Assembly (NCBI RefSeq): GCF_025195125.1
Contig: NZ_JAMGSL010000008.1
Coordinates: 125,627 to 189,626 of the forward strand
DNA: 64,000 nucleotides
Reading direction: 5' to 3'
Source: Streptomyces sp. Je 1-79
GTDB taxonomy: Bacteria > Actinomycetota > Actinomycetes > Streptomycetales > Streptomycetaceae
Below, piece by piece: positions 16,122-23,954 of this stretch; position 1 is the stretch's first letter; each line of letters starts with the position of its first letter. Below the pieces are notes generated by a model. The model had not been told where the DNA came from and searched no databases. It saw nothing but the letters and a program-made list of their open reading frames with translations. The position numbers were made by a program, and so were the translations under genes.

Positions 16122-17780
16122 TCAGCGGCCCCGGAGCGCCCGGTACGTGCCGACGAGCGCGGCGGTCGAGCCGTCGAGCTCCTCGCCGCCGCTGCCCTCG
16201 GTGAGCACGGGCTCGATCTTCCTGGCGAGGACCTTGCCGAGCTCGACACCCCACTGGTCGAAGGAGTCGATGTTCCAGATGGCGCCCTGGACGAACACCT
16301 TGTGCTCGTAGAGCGCGATGAGCTGGCCGAGGACGAAGGGGGTGAGTTCCTTGGCCAGGATCGTCGTCGTGGGGTGGTTGCCCTTGAAGGTCTTGTGCGG
16401 GACGAGCTCCTCGGCGACGCCCTCGGCCCGTACCTCCTCGGGCGTCTTGCCGAAGGCCAGCGCCTGCGTCTGGGCGAAGAAGTTGGCCATCAGGAGGTCG
16501 TGCTGGGCGACGAGACCCGGGGTCAGGTCGGCGACGGGCTCGGCGAAGCCGATGAAGTCGGCCGGGATGACCTTGGTGCCCTGGTGGATCAACTGGTAGT
16601 ACGCGTGCTGCCCGTTGGTGCCCGGGGTACCCCAGACGACGGGTCCGGTCTGCCAGTCGACGGGCCTGCCGTCGCGGTCCACGGACTTGCCGTTGGACTC
16701 CATGTCGAGCTGCTGGAGGTAGGCGGTGAACTTCGACAGGTAGTGCGAGTACGGCAGGACGGCGTGCGACTGGGCGTCGAAGAACGCGCCGTACCAGACG
16801 CCGAGGAGGCCGAGGAGCAGCGGTGCGTTCTCCTCAGCGGGGGCGGTGCGGAAGTGCTCGTCGATCAGGTGGAAGCCGTCGAGCATCTCGCGGAACCGCT
16901 CCGGGCCGACGGCGATCATCAGGGAGAGGCCGATGGCGGAGTCGTAGGAGTACCGTCCGCCGACCCAGTCCCAGAACTCGAACATGTTGGCCGTGTCGAT
17001 GCCGAAGCCCTCCACCTTCTCGGCGTTGGTCGACAGGGCCACGAAGTGCCGGGCGACCGCCTCCTGGCCGGCCCCGAGACCGGCGAGCAGCCAGTCGCGG
17101 GCGGAGGTGGCGTTGGTGACGGTCTCGATGGTGGTGAAAGTCTTCGAGGCGACGATGAAGAGCGTCTCGGCCGGGTCGAGGTCGCGGACGGCCTCGTGGA
17201 GGTCGGCGCCGTCGACGTTGGAGACGAAGCGGAACGTCAGATCCCGCTGGGTGTAGGCGCGCAGGGCCTCGTACGCCATGGCGGGGCCGAGGTCCGAGCC
17301 GCCGATGCCGATGTTCACGACGTTCCTGATCGGCCTGTCGGTGTGACCGGTCCACTCGCCGGCGCGGACCTTGTCCGCGAAGGCGGCCATCTTGTCGAGG
17401 ACGGCGTGGACGGCCGGGACGACGTTCTCCCCGTCGACCTCGACGACGGCGCCGCGCGGGGCGCGCAGCGCGGTGTGCAGGACCGCGCGGTCCTCGGTGG
17501 TGTTGATCTTCTCGCCGCGGAACATGGCGTCGCGCAGCTCGGCCACACCGGTCGCGGCGGCCAGCTCGCGCAGGAGCGCGAGCGTCTCGTCGGTCACCAG
17601 GTTCTTGGAGTAGTCCAGGTACAGGTCGCCGACGCGCAGCGTGTACGCGGTGCCGCGATCCGGGTCGGCGGCGAACAGTTCGCGCAGATGGGTCTCCCCC
17701 AGCTGCTCGCGGTGCTTGCCGAGGGCGGCCCACTCGGGGAGCTGGTTGAGCCTGGTTCCTGCTGCGTTCATCTCGGACAT
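16122..17780 (-). CDS. pgi: Glucose-6-phosphate isomerase
   Basis: It interconverts glucose-6-phosphate and fructose-6-phosphate, joining the oxidative pentose phosphate branch with glycolysis. The 552-residue length is typical of the long eukaryote/proteobacterial-type enzyme. Sugar-phosphate motifs include VNIGIGGSDLGPAMA, SKTFTTIET, and the C-terminal FDQWGVELGKVLA signature with an active-site Lys. An in-frame second ATG three codons later is an equally possible start. It leads the operon with the two PH-domain genes. Confidence 0.95.
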   Translation of the reverse strand: MSEMNAAGTRLNQLPEWAALGKHREQLGETHLRELFAADPDRGTAYTLRVGDLYLDYSKNLVTDETLALLRELAAATGVAELRDAMFRGEKINTTEDRAVLHTALRAPRGAVVEVDGENVVPAVHAVLDKMAAFADKVRAGEWTGHTDRPIRNVVNIGIGGSDLGPAMAYEALRAYTQRDLTFRFVSNVDGADLHEAVRDLDPAETLFIVASKTFTTIETVTNATSARDWLLAGLGAGQEAVARHFVALSTNAEKVEGFGIDTANMFEFWDWVGGRYSYDSAIGLSLMIAVGPERFREMLDGFHLIDEHFRTAPAEENAPLLLGLLGVWYGAFFDAQSHAVLPYSHYLSKFTAYLQQLDMESNGKSVDRDGRPVDWQTGPVVWGTPGTNGQHAYYQLIHQGTKVIPADFIGFAEPVADLTPGLVAQHDLLMANFFAQTQALAFGKTPEEVRAEGVAEELVPHKTFKGNHPTTTILAKELTPFVLGQLIALYEHKVFVQGAIWNIDSFDQWGVELGKVLARKIEPVLTEGSGGEELDGSTAALVGTYRALRGR

Positions 17781-17862
17781 CGCCTACTTCTTCTCTTCCT
17801 GCCTGCTTGCCCCGCTGCGACTCCAACCTAATTGATCGCAGGGGCGGAAGGCGCGCGGCGAC

Positions 17863-18627
17863 TCAGTGGCCGCCGCGATGCAGTCGGCCCGCGTAACGGG
17901 CCTCCAGGACGGCGTTGCGCTCATGGCCGCCGGGGACGTTGGCGGAGACGTACACCGGCGGCTCATGGCCCTCGGCAAGGAGCAGGGCGACGGCCTCGGC
18001 GACCACCATCTGCACGAGGAGGGAGGACGTGAGGGTGGAGACCCCGCACAGCGCCGCGCCGTCGGGGAGGGGGAGCAGGGCGTCGCCGGTGGGGGCGACG
18101 TTGTCGAGGACCGCGTCGGCGATCTCGGCGAGCCGCTTCCCGCTCGTGTGCAGGGCGGGGACGGCGTGGGTGTGTGCGAGCGAGGTGAGCGCGACGAGGG
18201 GGTGCCCGGCTCCGGTCACCTTGAGCGCGAGGTCGACGACGGCGTTGTTCACACCGGAGTTGGAGATGATGACGAAGAGGTCCTGCGGGCGGGGCGTGGC
18301 CAGGGCGTAGAGCCGGTCGGCCAGGCCCGGGGCGCGCTCCAGGAGGGGGTCGGCGAGGACGGCGGGGTCCTCGCCGCCGCGCAGGACGAGGTCGGCGAGG
18401 GCGATCCGGCTGGTGGGCACGAGCCCTCCGGCGCGGCCGGCGATCTCCAGGGCGGCGGCCTGGGAGTGTCCGGTTCCGAAGGCGTGGATCACCCCGTCTG
18501 CGGCGACACAGTCGGCGAAGAGCCGGGCGGCCTCGGCGACCGAGCCCTTGTTGGCCGCGACGGCCCGCTCGAAGGACTCCCGTGCATGGTCGGCGAACAG
18601 GGCGGCACCGAGGGCGGGTTGGGGCAT
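17863..18627 (-). CDS. SIS-domain phosphosugar-binding protein (UPF0309-like)
   Basis: This 254-residue SIS (sugar isomerase) protein shows AFGTGHSQAAALEIAGRAGG (phosphosugar P-loop with Ser), LFVIISNSGVNNAVVDLA (second SIS Ser loop) and VPALHTSGKRLAEIAD. It resembles the UPF0309 family of putative phosphosugar isomerases. The ATG at 18627 follows caacggagg. The longer open frame (to 18708) crosses the inverted-repeat operator and is not used. Nearby RpiR and amino-sugar kinase genes suggest a role in hexosamine or muropeptide sugar metabolism. Confidence 0.82.
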   Translation of the reverse strand: MPQPALGAALFADHARESFERAVAANKGSVAEAARLFADCVAADGVIHAFGTGHSQAAALEIAGRAGGLVPTSRIALADLVLRGGEDPAVLADPLLERAPGLADRLYALATPRPQDLFVIISNSGVNNAVVDLALKVTGAGHPLVALTSLAHTHAVPALHTSGKRLAEIADAVLDNVAPTGDALLPLPDGAALCGVSTLTSSLLVQMVVAEAVALLLAEGHEPPVYVSANVPGGHERNAVLEARYAGRLHRGGH

Positions 18628-18642
18628 GGCCGAGCCTCCGTT

Positions 18643-18687
18643 GGTTCGATGAACCGGATTCTGACGAGCACTCCGATTTAATGAACC
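18643..18687. promoter_or_regulatory. Operator candidates of the SIS gene
   Basis: The perfect inverted repeat GGTTC-GAT-GAACC (18643-18655) is followed by a half-site reading GGTTCATTAAATC on the minus strand (18675-18687). A related sequence lies in the rpiR/kinase divergent promoter. Confidence 0.4.
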
Positions 18688-18726
18688 AGCCCGCCCGGGA
18701 TCGGTCAAGGGCGCCGGGGCGGCCGC

Positions 18727-19908
18727 CTACCGGACCGGTTCCCCCGTGCCCGCCGCAGCGGTCCCGCCGCCGAACACCTCCTCCACGAGCGCCTGCTGCG
18801 CCTTCTGGAACGCCGCGGCCGTGGCGGCGAAGTCGAGTTCGGCGTCCCCCGTGGTCAGCGAGGCGGTCAGGGTCCTGCCGCCGTCGGGCGTGCTGTACAT
18901 CAGCGCCGCCCAGCCGAAGAAGCCGCCGTTGTGATGGAGGAGGGTGCCGTGGTCCGTCTCCTCCACGAACAGCCCGAGGCCGTAGCCGAGCTTGGGGTGC
19001 GGCGTACGCATCTCGGCCAGCAGCGGGGCCGGCAGCAGCCTGCCGCTCATCAGCGCGGAGAAGAACGTGTGCAGGTCCCGGGTGGTCGAGATCATGTCGC
19101 CTGCGGCGGAGATCCAGGAGACGTCGAAGCGGGTGACGTCGACGAGCTTCCACTGGCCGGCGTGCTCGTACCGGTAGTAGCCGTGAGCGTGCGGCTCGGG
19201 AATCTCCGGGGAGGCGCCGGGCACCACGGTGCCCGTCAGTCCCAGCGGCCGCAGGATCAGCCGCTCCGTCTCCTCCGCGAGCGAGCGGCCGGTGACCGCC
19301 TCGACCAGCAACTTGGCCAGGACGTAGTTGGTGTTGGAGTAGCTCCAGTCCGCCCCCGGCTCGAACCGTGCCGGCTTGGACAGGGCGAGCCGTACCAACT
19401 CCTCCGGCGGGTACGTGTGGAACTGGTTGTCCACGTACTCCTGGCCCTGCCAGGGGATCCCCGGCTCGACCGTCCCGTCGTCGCCGTACTCGCCGGTGTG
19501 GTTGAACAGCCCGCTGGTGTGCTGGAGCAGCATCCGCACCGTGATCCGCCGATCGAGGCCGAACCCGGGCAGGTGGTCGTCGACCGGGCCGTCCAGCGCG
19601 ATCCTGCCCTCGGCGACCAGGCGCAGCACCACGGTCGCGGTGAAGGTCTTGGTGGTGCTGCCGATCCGGAACCGGCCGTCGGTGGCCGGCTCGGCGCTCT
19701 CGCCCAGCCTGCTCACCCCGGCACTGCCGACCCACTCGCCCCGCTCGTCGTTCACGCGCAGCTGGATCCCGGCGAAGCCGGAGTCGACGATCTCCTGGAT
19801 GGCCTTCCGCAGCTCCGGGCGGTCCCGCCCGGCGGCGCGCGCCTCCGGGGCGCCGTCCGCGGCGGTACGCGGGGTGGACTTGTCCTGCTCGGTCGGGGTG
19901 AGGGACAT
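18727..19908 (-). CDS. Serine hydrolase, class C beta-lactamase fold
   Basis: This 393-residue penicillin-binding-protein/esterase type enzyme carries the catalytic SxxK in IGSTTKTFTATV (near residue 87), the YxN box YSNTNY and the C-terminal H-x-G box LLHHNGGFFGW. No signal peptide is evident; the N-terminus (MSLTPTEQDKSTPRT) is hydrophilic, so it may act in the cytoplasm. It is probably an esterase or D-aminopeptidase rather than an antibiotic-degrading beta-lactamase, but this cannot be decided from sequence. It lies 36 bp after the DUF4097 gene and is probably co-transcribed from the GbsR-controlled promoter. Confidence 0.85.
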   Translation of the reverse strand: MSLTPTEQDKSTPRTAADGAPEARAAGRDRPELRKAIQEIVDSGFAGIQLRVNDERGEWVGSAGVSRLGESAEPATDGRFRIGSTTKTFTATVVLRLVAEGRIALDGPVDDHLPGFGLDRRITVRMLLQHTSGLFNHTGEYGDDGTVEPGIPWQGQEYVDNQFHTYPPEELVRLALSKPARFEPGADWSYSNTNYVLAKLLVEAVTGRSLAEETERLILRPLGLTGTVVPGASPEIPEPHAHGYYRYEHAGQWKLVDVTRFDVSWISAAGDMISTTRDLHTFFSALMSGRLLPAPLLAEMRTPHPKLGYGLGLFVEETDHGTLLHHNGGFFGWAALMYSTPDGGRTLTASLTTGDAELDFAATAAAFQKAQQALVEEVFGGGTAAAGTGEPVR

Positions 19909-19944
19909 GGTGTGGGCTCCTTGGTCTCCGGTGGCGGCGGTGGT

Positions 19945-20616
19945 TCAGAGGCTGCGGGCGGTGATGTCGCCGTAGGCGGTGGTCGCGTGGATGTTCAGGG
20001 CGGCGGCTGCGCCCTCGGTGTTCTGGAGCGCGTTGTGGATCCGGCCGTAGGCGGTACCGGCGTCCAGCGAGGCGGAGACCCCGCGGGCGGCGCCGACCGA
20101 CACGTCTCCGGCCTCGGTGCGCAGCGTCACGGTGCCGCGCACGGCCTCGGTGACGCGGAGGTCGCCCTTCTGGGTGCTGATCTCCGCCGCACCGCCCAGG
20201 CGGCCGACCGAGACGTCACCGGCGAGGAGCGTGAGGCGGGCACTGCCGGTCTCGTCGAGCTTGACCGCGCCCTGCGCGACGTCGAACGTGACGTCACCGA
20301 GCCGTCCGACACCACGGAGTTCGGCGTCGGCGCCCCTCGCCTCGACGCGGGAGCCGGCGGGCAGCTGGACGGTGACCTCGACGTATCCGGAAGCGCCGAG
20401 GATCTGGTTCTTCGCCGGCGGGGCCTGGACCCTCAGGACGCCCTCGTGGTAGTCGACCGCGGTCCGCTCCGCCGCCTCCACGTCCCGGCCCTTCGAGGGG
20501 TTCGCGGGCCGGACCTCGACCGTGGTGTCGGCCCGGTCCGCGGCGATGAGCCGGATGTGGCCCGCGGGGATGTCCAGGACGGCGAGGACCGGGGCGGGGG
20601 TCTCGAACTTCTGCAT
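19945..20616 (-). CDS. DUF4097-family beta-strand-repeat protein
   Basis: This 223-residue protein is made almost entirely of short alternating hydrophobic strands forming a right-handed beta-helix-like DUF4097 domain (putative adhesin, PF13349): GHIRLIAADRADTTVEVRP, VEVTVQLPAGSRVEARGADAEL, TLLAGDVSVGRLGG, DLRVTEAVRGTVTLRTEAGDVSVG. No signal sequence is visible. The ATG at 20616 follows agaaggagagtgtc. It is divergent from a GbsR/MarR-like regulator across a 243-bp region full of TTGCAAC motifs. The biochemical role of the family is unknown. Confidence 0.83.
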   Translation of the reverse strand: MQKFETPAPVLAVLDIPAGHIRLIAADRADTTVEVRPANPSKGRDVEAAERTAVDYHEGVLRVQAPPAKNQILGASGYVEVTVQLPAGSRVEARGADAELRGVGRLGDVTFDVAQGAVKLDETGSARLTLLAGDVSVGRLGGAAEISTQKGDLRVTEAVRGTVTLRTEAGDVSVGAARGVSASLDAGTAYGRIHNALQNTEGAAAALNIHATTAYGDITARSL

Positions 20617-20680
20617 GACACTCTCCTTCTTCAGCAGCGGGCGCTCCGTCGGCCCGCTGTTTCTGATGATGGAAAGCTAC

Positions 20681-20805
20681 GTTGCGTTCATGAAGTTGGC
20701 AACATCTTCGTTGCACTCCAACACCATATTCGCAGCTAGAAGCATCGAAATCGTTGCAACGATTCGAAGTGCAACGCAACGCGCCAGGCGCCATTCGTTG
20801 CAATG
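20681..20805. promoter_or_regulatory. Multi-site operator region with GTTGCAAC motifs
   Basis: In the DUF4097/regulator divergent gap (20617-20859) the motif gttgc recurs on both strands: 20681, 20695-20703 (gttggcaac), 20709-20722 (gttgcactccaac), 20752-20761 (cgttgcaacg), 20769-20780 and 20796-20805. The strongest is a perfect 16-bp palindrome AATCGTTGCAACGATT at 20749-20764. The local A+T content is higher than in the flanks. Confidence 0.6.
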
Positions 20806-20859
20806 AAGGAGAGATGAACGCTATGCTCGCATCCTCTGCGGACCCTGAAGGAGACCTCG

Positions 20860-21588
20860 ATGCCCGGAGGCAGGCTCACCCAGCCCGAACGCCAGCAGAT
20901 CGCGCTGGGACTGGCCGACGGCCTCGCCTACGCCGAGATCGCCAGACGCCTCGACCGGCCGACCTCGACGATCACGCGTGAGGTGATGCGCAACGGCGGC
21001 CCCACCGCCTACCGCGCCGACCTGGCCCACCGCGCCACCGAACGCCGCGCCCACCGCCGCAGGCAGGCAGCGCCGTCGGAGGCACCCGCCCAGGCCCACG
21101 GACGCGACGCCGAGGCCGTGCACGAGTACGAGGAGGTGTTCACCACCGTCATGATGCAGTCGGGCATGCCCAAGATGATGTCCAGGGTGATGACCTGCCT
21201 CTGTCTCGCCGACACGGGCAGCCTCACCGCCTCCGAACTCGCCGCGCGGCTCCAGGTCAGCCCGGCGTCCGTCTCCAAGGCGGTCTCGTTCCTCGACGGC
21301 CAGGGCATGATCCGCCGGGAACGCGACGAACGCCGGCGCGAGCGCTACGTCGTCGACGACGACGTCTGGTACCAGGCGATGATGGCCAGCGCCCGTTCCA
21401 CCGCCCACATAAGCGAGATCGCACGGCAGGGCGTCGGCGTCCTCGGCCCCGCCACCCCCGTCGGCACCCGCCTGGAGAACATCGCCCGCTTCCTCGACTT
21501 CGTCTCCGAGAGCACCGCCCGCGCCGCGGAGCAGGCCCGCGACATCCTGCACACGAAGCCCGAAGCGGCCCCGGACGGCACCTCCTGA
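20860..21588 (+). CDS. GbsR/MarR-like transcriptional regulator with IS30-type N-terminal HTH
   Basis: This 242-residue DNA-binding protein has two helix-turn-helix regions. Residues about 1-50 (LTQPERQQIALGLADGLAYAEIARRLDRPTSTITREV, here described in part) resemble the HTH_38 domain of IS30 transposases and sigma-like factors. Residues about 110-165 form a winged helix of GbsR/MarR type (LTASELAARLQVSPASVSKAVSFL; RRERDERRRERYVV). The ATG at 20860 is preceded by aaggagacctcg. It is probably the repressor of the divergent DUF4097-serine hydrolase operon and of itself, acting at the TTGCAAC palindromes. It ends 15 bp from the convergent kinase gene. Confidence 0.85.
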   Translation: MPGGRLTQPERQQIALGLADGLAYAEIARRLDRPTSTITREVMRNGGPTAYRADLAHRATERRAHRRRQAAPSEAPAQAHGRDAEAVHEYEEVFTTVMMQSGMPKMMSRVMTCLCLADTGSLTASELAARLQVSPASVSKAVSFLDGQGMIRRERDERRRERYVVDDDVWYQAMMASARSTAHISEIARQGVGVLGPATPVGTRLENIARFLDFVSESTARAAEQARDILHTKPEAAPDGTS

Positions 21589-21603
21589 GCCATCCACGGA
21601 GCG

Positions 21604-22524
21604 TCAGTGCGCAAGCCGGGCCAGCGCCACCGCGCCCGAGACGCCGTCCGGCACCGGGGACGGGGTGAGGCCCCACGCCCCGACCCGCTCGGCGAGGCGG
21701 GGCAGCAGCGGCCCGCCCGGGCCGATCAGACCGCCGGTGGCGACCAGCGGCTCCCCCGGTCCGGGCGTCAACGCACCGACGATGGCGGCGAGTTCGTCCG
21801 TCGCCCGGTCGAGGAGCGAGCGGGCGACCTCGTCCCCGGACCGCTCCGCGTCCACCACGAGCGGGCTGAGCGCCGCGAGCCGGACCGGATGGCCGGTGTA
21901 TCCGTACCGGACGACGGCCTCCTTGCTCAGACCCCCGCACAGCTCCCCCACCGCACGGGCGAGGCTGGTGGCCGGGCCGCGGCCGTCCAGAGAGCGCAGC
22001 ACCGCCCGCAGCGCCTCGCGCCCCAGCCAGAACCCGCTGCCCGCGTCGCCGAGGAGCCAGCCGTCCCCGTCCACGACCCGTACCGCCCTGCGCCGCTCCA
22101 CCCGCGCGCCGGCCGCGCCCGTGCCCGCGATCAGCACGAGCCCGTCCGCCGGGGTGCCCGGGCCGGCGGCGAAGGCGATGTCCGCGTCCCCGAGGACCTC
22201 GACCCGGGCCGGTGAGGCGCCGGACCCGGCCAGGGCCTCCACGAGGGCGGCGCGGGCGTTCGCCACGCCACCGCCCGGCCCGCCGCCGGCGAAGCCGGCC
22301 ACCACGGAGACGAGCGCGCCCGCCCGGCCGCGCGGCACGGCACCCCGCAGGGCGTCCGCCAGATTCCGTACGAGATCGGCGGAGGCGACACTCAGCGCGT
22401 TCCCCGGCCCGCCCGCGCCCTCCGCGAGCACGGCGCCCGTCGCCGCGTCGGCCAGCCGCGCCCTGATCCGCGTACCCCCGGCGTCGATCCCGAGCACGCA
22501 CCTGTGAATCCCGGATTCGCTCAT
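21604..22524 (-). CDS. BadF/BadG-type ATPase, probable N-acetylglucosamine kinase
   Basis: This 306-residue ASKHA-fold sugar kinase shows phosphate-1 motif LGIDAGGTRIRARLADA (residues about 11-27), phosphate-2 region LIAGTGAAGARV and the family block VDGDGWLLGDAGSGFWLGREAL. Family members phosphorylate N-acetylglucosamine or related amino sugars. The pairing with a divergent RpiR regulator and a nearby SIS protein supports that substrate class by inference. The ATG at 22524 is the natural start at the MGIDxGGT-type N-terminus. Confidence 0.85.
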   Translation of the reverse strand: MSESGIHRCVLGIDAGGTRIRARLADAATGAVLAEGAGGPGNALSVASADLVRNLADALRGAVPRGRAGALVSVVAGFAGGGPGGGVANARAALVEALAGSGASPARVEVLGDADIAFAAGPGTPADGLVLIAGTGAAGARVERRRAVRVVDGDGWLLGDAGSGFWLGREALRAVLRSLDGRGPATSLARAVGELCGGLSKEAVVRYGYTGHPVRLAALSPLVVDAERSGDEVARSLLDRATDELAAIVGALTPGPGEPLVATGGLIGPGGPLLPRLAERVGAWGLTPSPVPDGVSGAVALARLAH

Positions 22525-22537
22525 CAGCCCGCATGAT

Positions 22538-22553
22538 GGTTGATAGATTCACC
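22538..22553. promoter_or_regulatory. Operator-like element in the kinase/rpiR divergent gap
   Basis: ggttgatagattcacc is an imperfect inverted repeat. Its left half resembles the GGTTCAT half-sites before the SIS gene, so it is a candidate binding site of the adjacent RpiR regulator. Confidence 0.35.
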
Positions 22554-22599
22554 GCGCGACAAGACCCGCGCGTCTGGCAGGGCAGGAGGGAAGGCCACC

Positions 22600-23448
22600 G
22601 TGATCACCGCCCTGATCCGCTCCGAGCTGCCCCGCATGTCCGGTTCCCTGCGCAAGGTCGGCACCTGGGTCCTCGACGATCCGGGCCGCGTGCCCGGGGT
22701 CTCCGCCGCGGAGCTGGGACGCCGCACCGGCACGTCCCAGGCCACCGTGACCCGCTTCTGCCGTGCCCTCGGCCTCCACTCGTACCAGGAGCTGCTGCTC
22801 GCCCTCGCGCAGGAGCGGGGCGAGAGCGAACGCACCGGTGAGCAGCGGCCCCTCGGGCCGGACATCGGGCCCGACGACCCGCTCGACCAGGTCGTCGCCG
22901 CCGTCGCTCAGGCCGATCTGCACGCCCTGCGCCGGACCGCCGAGCAGCTGGACCTCGACGCGCTGGAGCGGGCCGCCCGGGCCCTGGCCGAGGCCCGCCG
23001 TATCGACGTCTACGGCGTCGGCGCCTCCGGCGTGGTGGCCCTGGAGACCGAGGCGCGGCTCTTCACCATCGGCTGCGACGCCCGCGGTTGGACGGAGGTG
23101 CACGCCGCGGAGACCTCGGCGGCGCTGCTCACCCCCGCGGACGTAGTCGTGGCGCTCTCCCACTCCGGGGCGACCCGCGAGGTGCTCTCCCCGCTGCGGC
23201 TCGCGGCCGAACGGGGCGCCCGGACGGTCGCGGTGACCGGTGACCCCCGCTCCCCCGTCGCCCGGGCCGCCTCCGTCCACCTGACGGCGACCTCGGCCGA
23301 GACCGGCTTCCGGCGCGGCGGTTTCGGGACCCGGCACTCGGTGCTGCTGATCCTGGACTGCCTCTACGCGCGCGTGGCGCAGCTGACGTACGCGCGGGCG
23401 ACCGCCACGATGGCGCTCACCGCACACATTCCGGACAACCACCGCTAG
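22600..23448 (+). CDS. RpiR/MurR-family transcriptional regulator
   Basis: This 282-residue regulator has an N-terminal RpiR helix-turn-helix (SAAELGRRTGTSQATVTRFCRALG, here about residues 32-55) and a C-terminal SIS phosphosugar-sensing domain (IDVYGVGASGVVALE; VVVALSHSGATREVL; VAVTGDPRSPVARAAS). The GTG at 22600 follows aggagggaaggccacc; the frame open from 22540 has no ribosome site. It is divergent from the amino-sugar kinase, which it probably controls in response to a phosphosugar. Confidence 0.88.
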   Translation: MITALIRSELPRMSGSLRKVGTWVLDDPGRVPGVSAAELGRRTGTSQATVTRFCRALGLHSYQELLLALAQERGESERTGEQRPLGPDIGPDDPLDQVVAAVAQADLHALRRTAEQLDLDALERAARALAEARRIDVYGVGASGVVALETEARLFTIGCDARGWTEVHAAETSAALLTPADVVVALSHSGATREVLSPLRLAAERGARTVAVTGDPRSPVARAASVHLTATSAETGFRRGGFGTRHSVLLILDCLYARVAQLTYARATATMALTAHIPDNHR

Positions 23449-23475
23449 GCCGACGGGGTCTGGAGGGGGCGTACG

Positions 23476-23522
23476 CGAACGGGCCCTGCCCACGAACCGA
23501 GTTCGCGGGCAGGGCCCGTTCG
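23476..23522. terminator. Bidirectional terminator (rpiR / rbpA-like)
   Basis: A 22-bp stem with a single A-C mismatch and a 3-nt loop lies between two convergent genes. It is one of the strongest hairpins in the window. Confidence 0.8.
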
Positions 23523-23541
23523 TCACACTGTCACACCACGC

Positions 23542-23877
23542 TCAGATCTCGCCGCGCAGTTTGGCGAGCGCCTCCGCGAGGATCGCCTCGCCGTCCGCGT
23601 CGCTGCGCCGCTCCCGTACGTACGCGAGGTGCGTCTTGTACGGCTCGGTGCGCGGCGGGTCCGGCGGGTTGTCCCGGTCCTGACCGGCCGGGAAGCCGCA
23701 ACGCGGGCAGTCCCACGTCTCCGGAACCTGTGCGTCACTGGCGAAGCTCGGCTGCGTCTCGTGCCCGTTCGAGCACCAGAAGGAGATGCGGAGGCGCGGC
23801 GCCGACTCGCCCCGCTCGGCCTCCCCCATCGGCCCCGCTCCGACCCGGCTTCCCCGGATCGCGTTGCCACTTGCCAC
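23542..23877 (-). CDS. RNA polymerase-binding protein RbpA paralogue
   Basis: This 111-residue protein of the actinobacterial RbpA family acts on RNA polymerase holoenzyme. It shows an N-terminal basic tail (NAIRGSRVGAG), an aromatic zinc-type core WCSNGHETQPSF followed by CPRCGF, and the C-terminal sigma-interaction helix region EPYKTHLAYVRERRSDADGEAILAEAL. The ERR segment matches RbpA. It differs from the canonical streptomycete RbpA in its shorter tail and in sitting beside secG, so it is the second paralogue (called RbpB in some work). The GTG at 23877 follows cagggag. Confidence 0.82.
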   Translation of the reverse strand: MASGNAIRGSRVGAGPMGEAERGESAPRLRISFWCSNGHETQPSFASDAQVPETWDCPRCGFPAGQDRDNPPDPPRTEPYKTHLAYVRERRSDADGEAILAEALAKLRGEI

Positions 23878-23954
23878 GGTCGTAACTCCCTGCGTGATGG
23901 TGCTCGAAGATGCCCCAGTCTACGTAAGGCCCAACGCGCGTCCAGTGATTGGAG

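Noticed and set aside
18643..18655. ggttcgatgaacc as part of a tRNA T-arm
   Set aside because: There is no acceptor, D or anticodon arm around it. It is better read as an operator.
18727..19908. Antibiotic-resistance beta-lactamase
   Set aside because: The motifs are those of the broad serine hydrolase family and no signal peptide is visible. Context points to a housekeeping or esterase role.
17863..23448. Mobile element or genomic island between pgi and secG
   Set aside because: The gene content is accessory, but I found no integrase, transposase, attachment repeats or clear base-composition break. The IS30-like HTH at 20860 belongs to a regulator, not a transposase.
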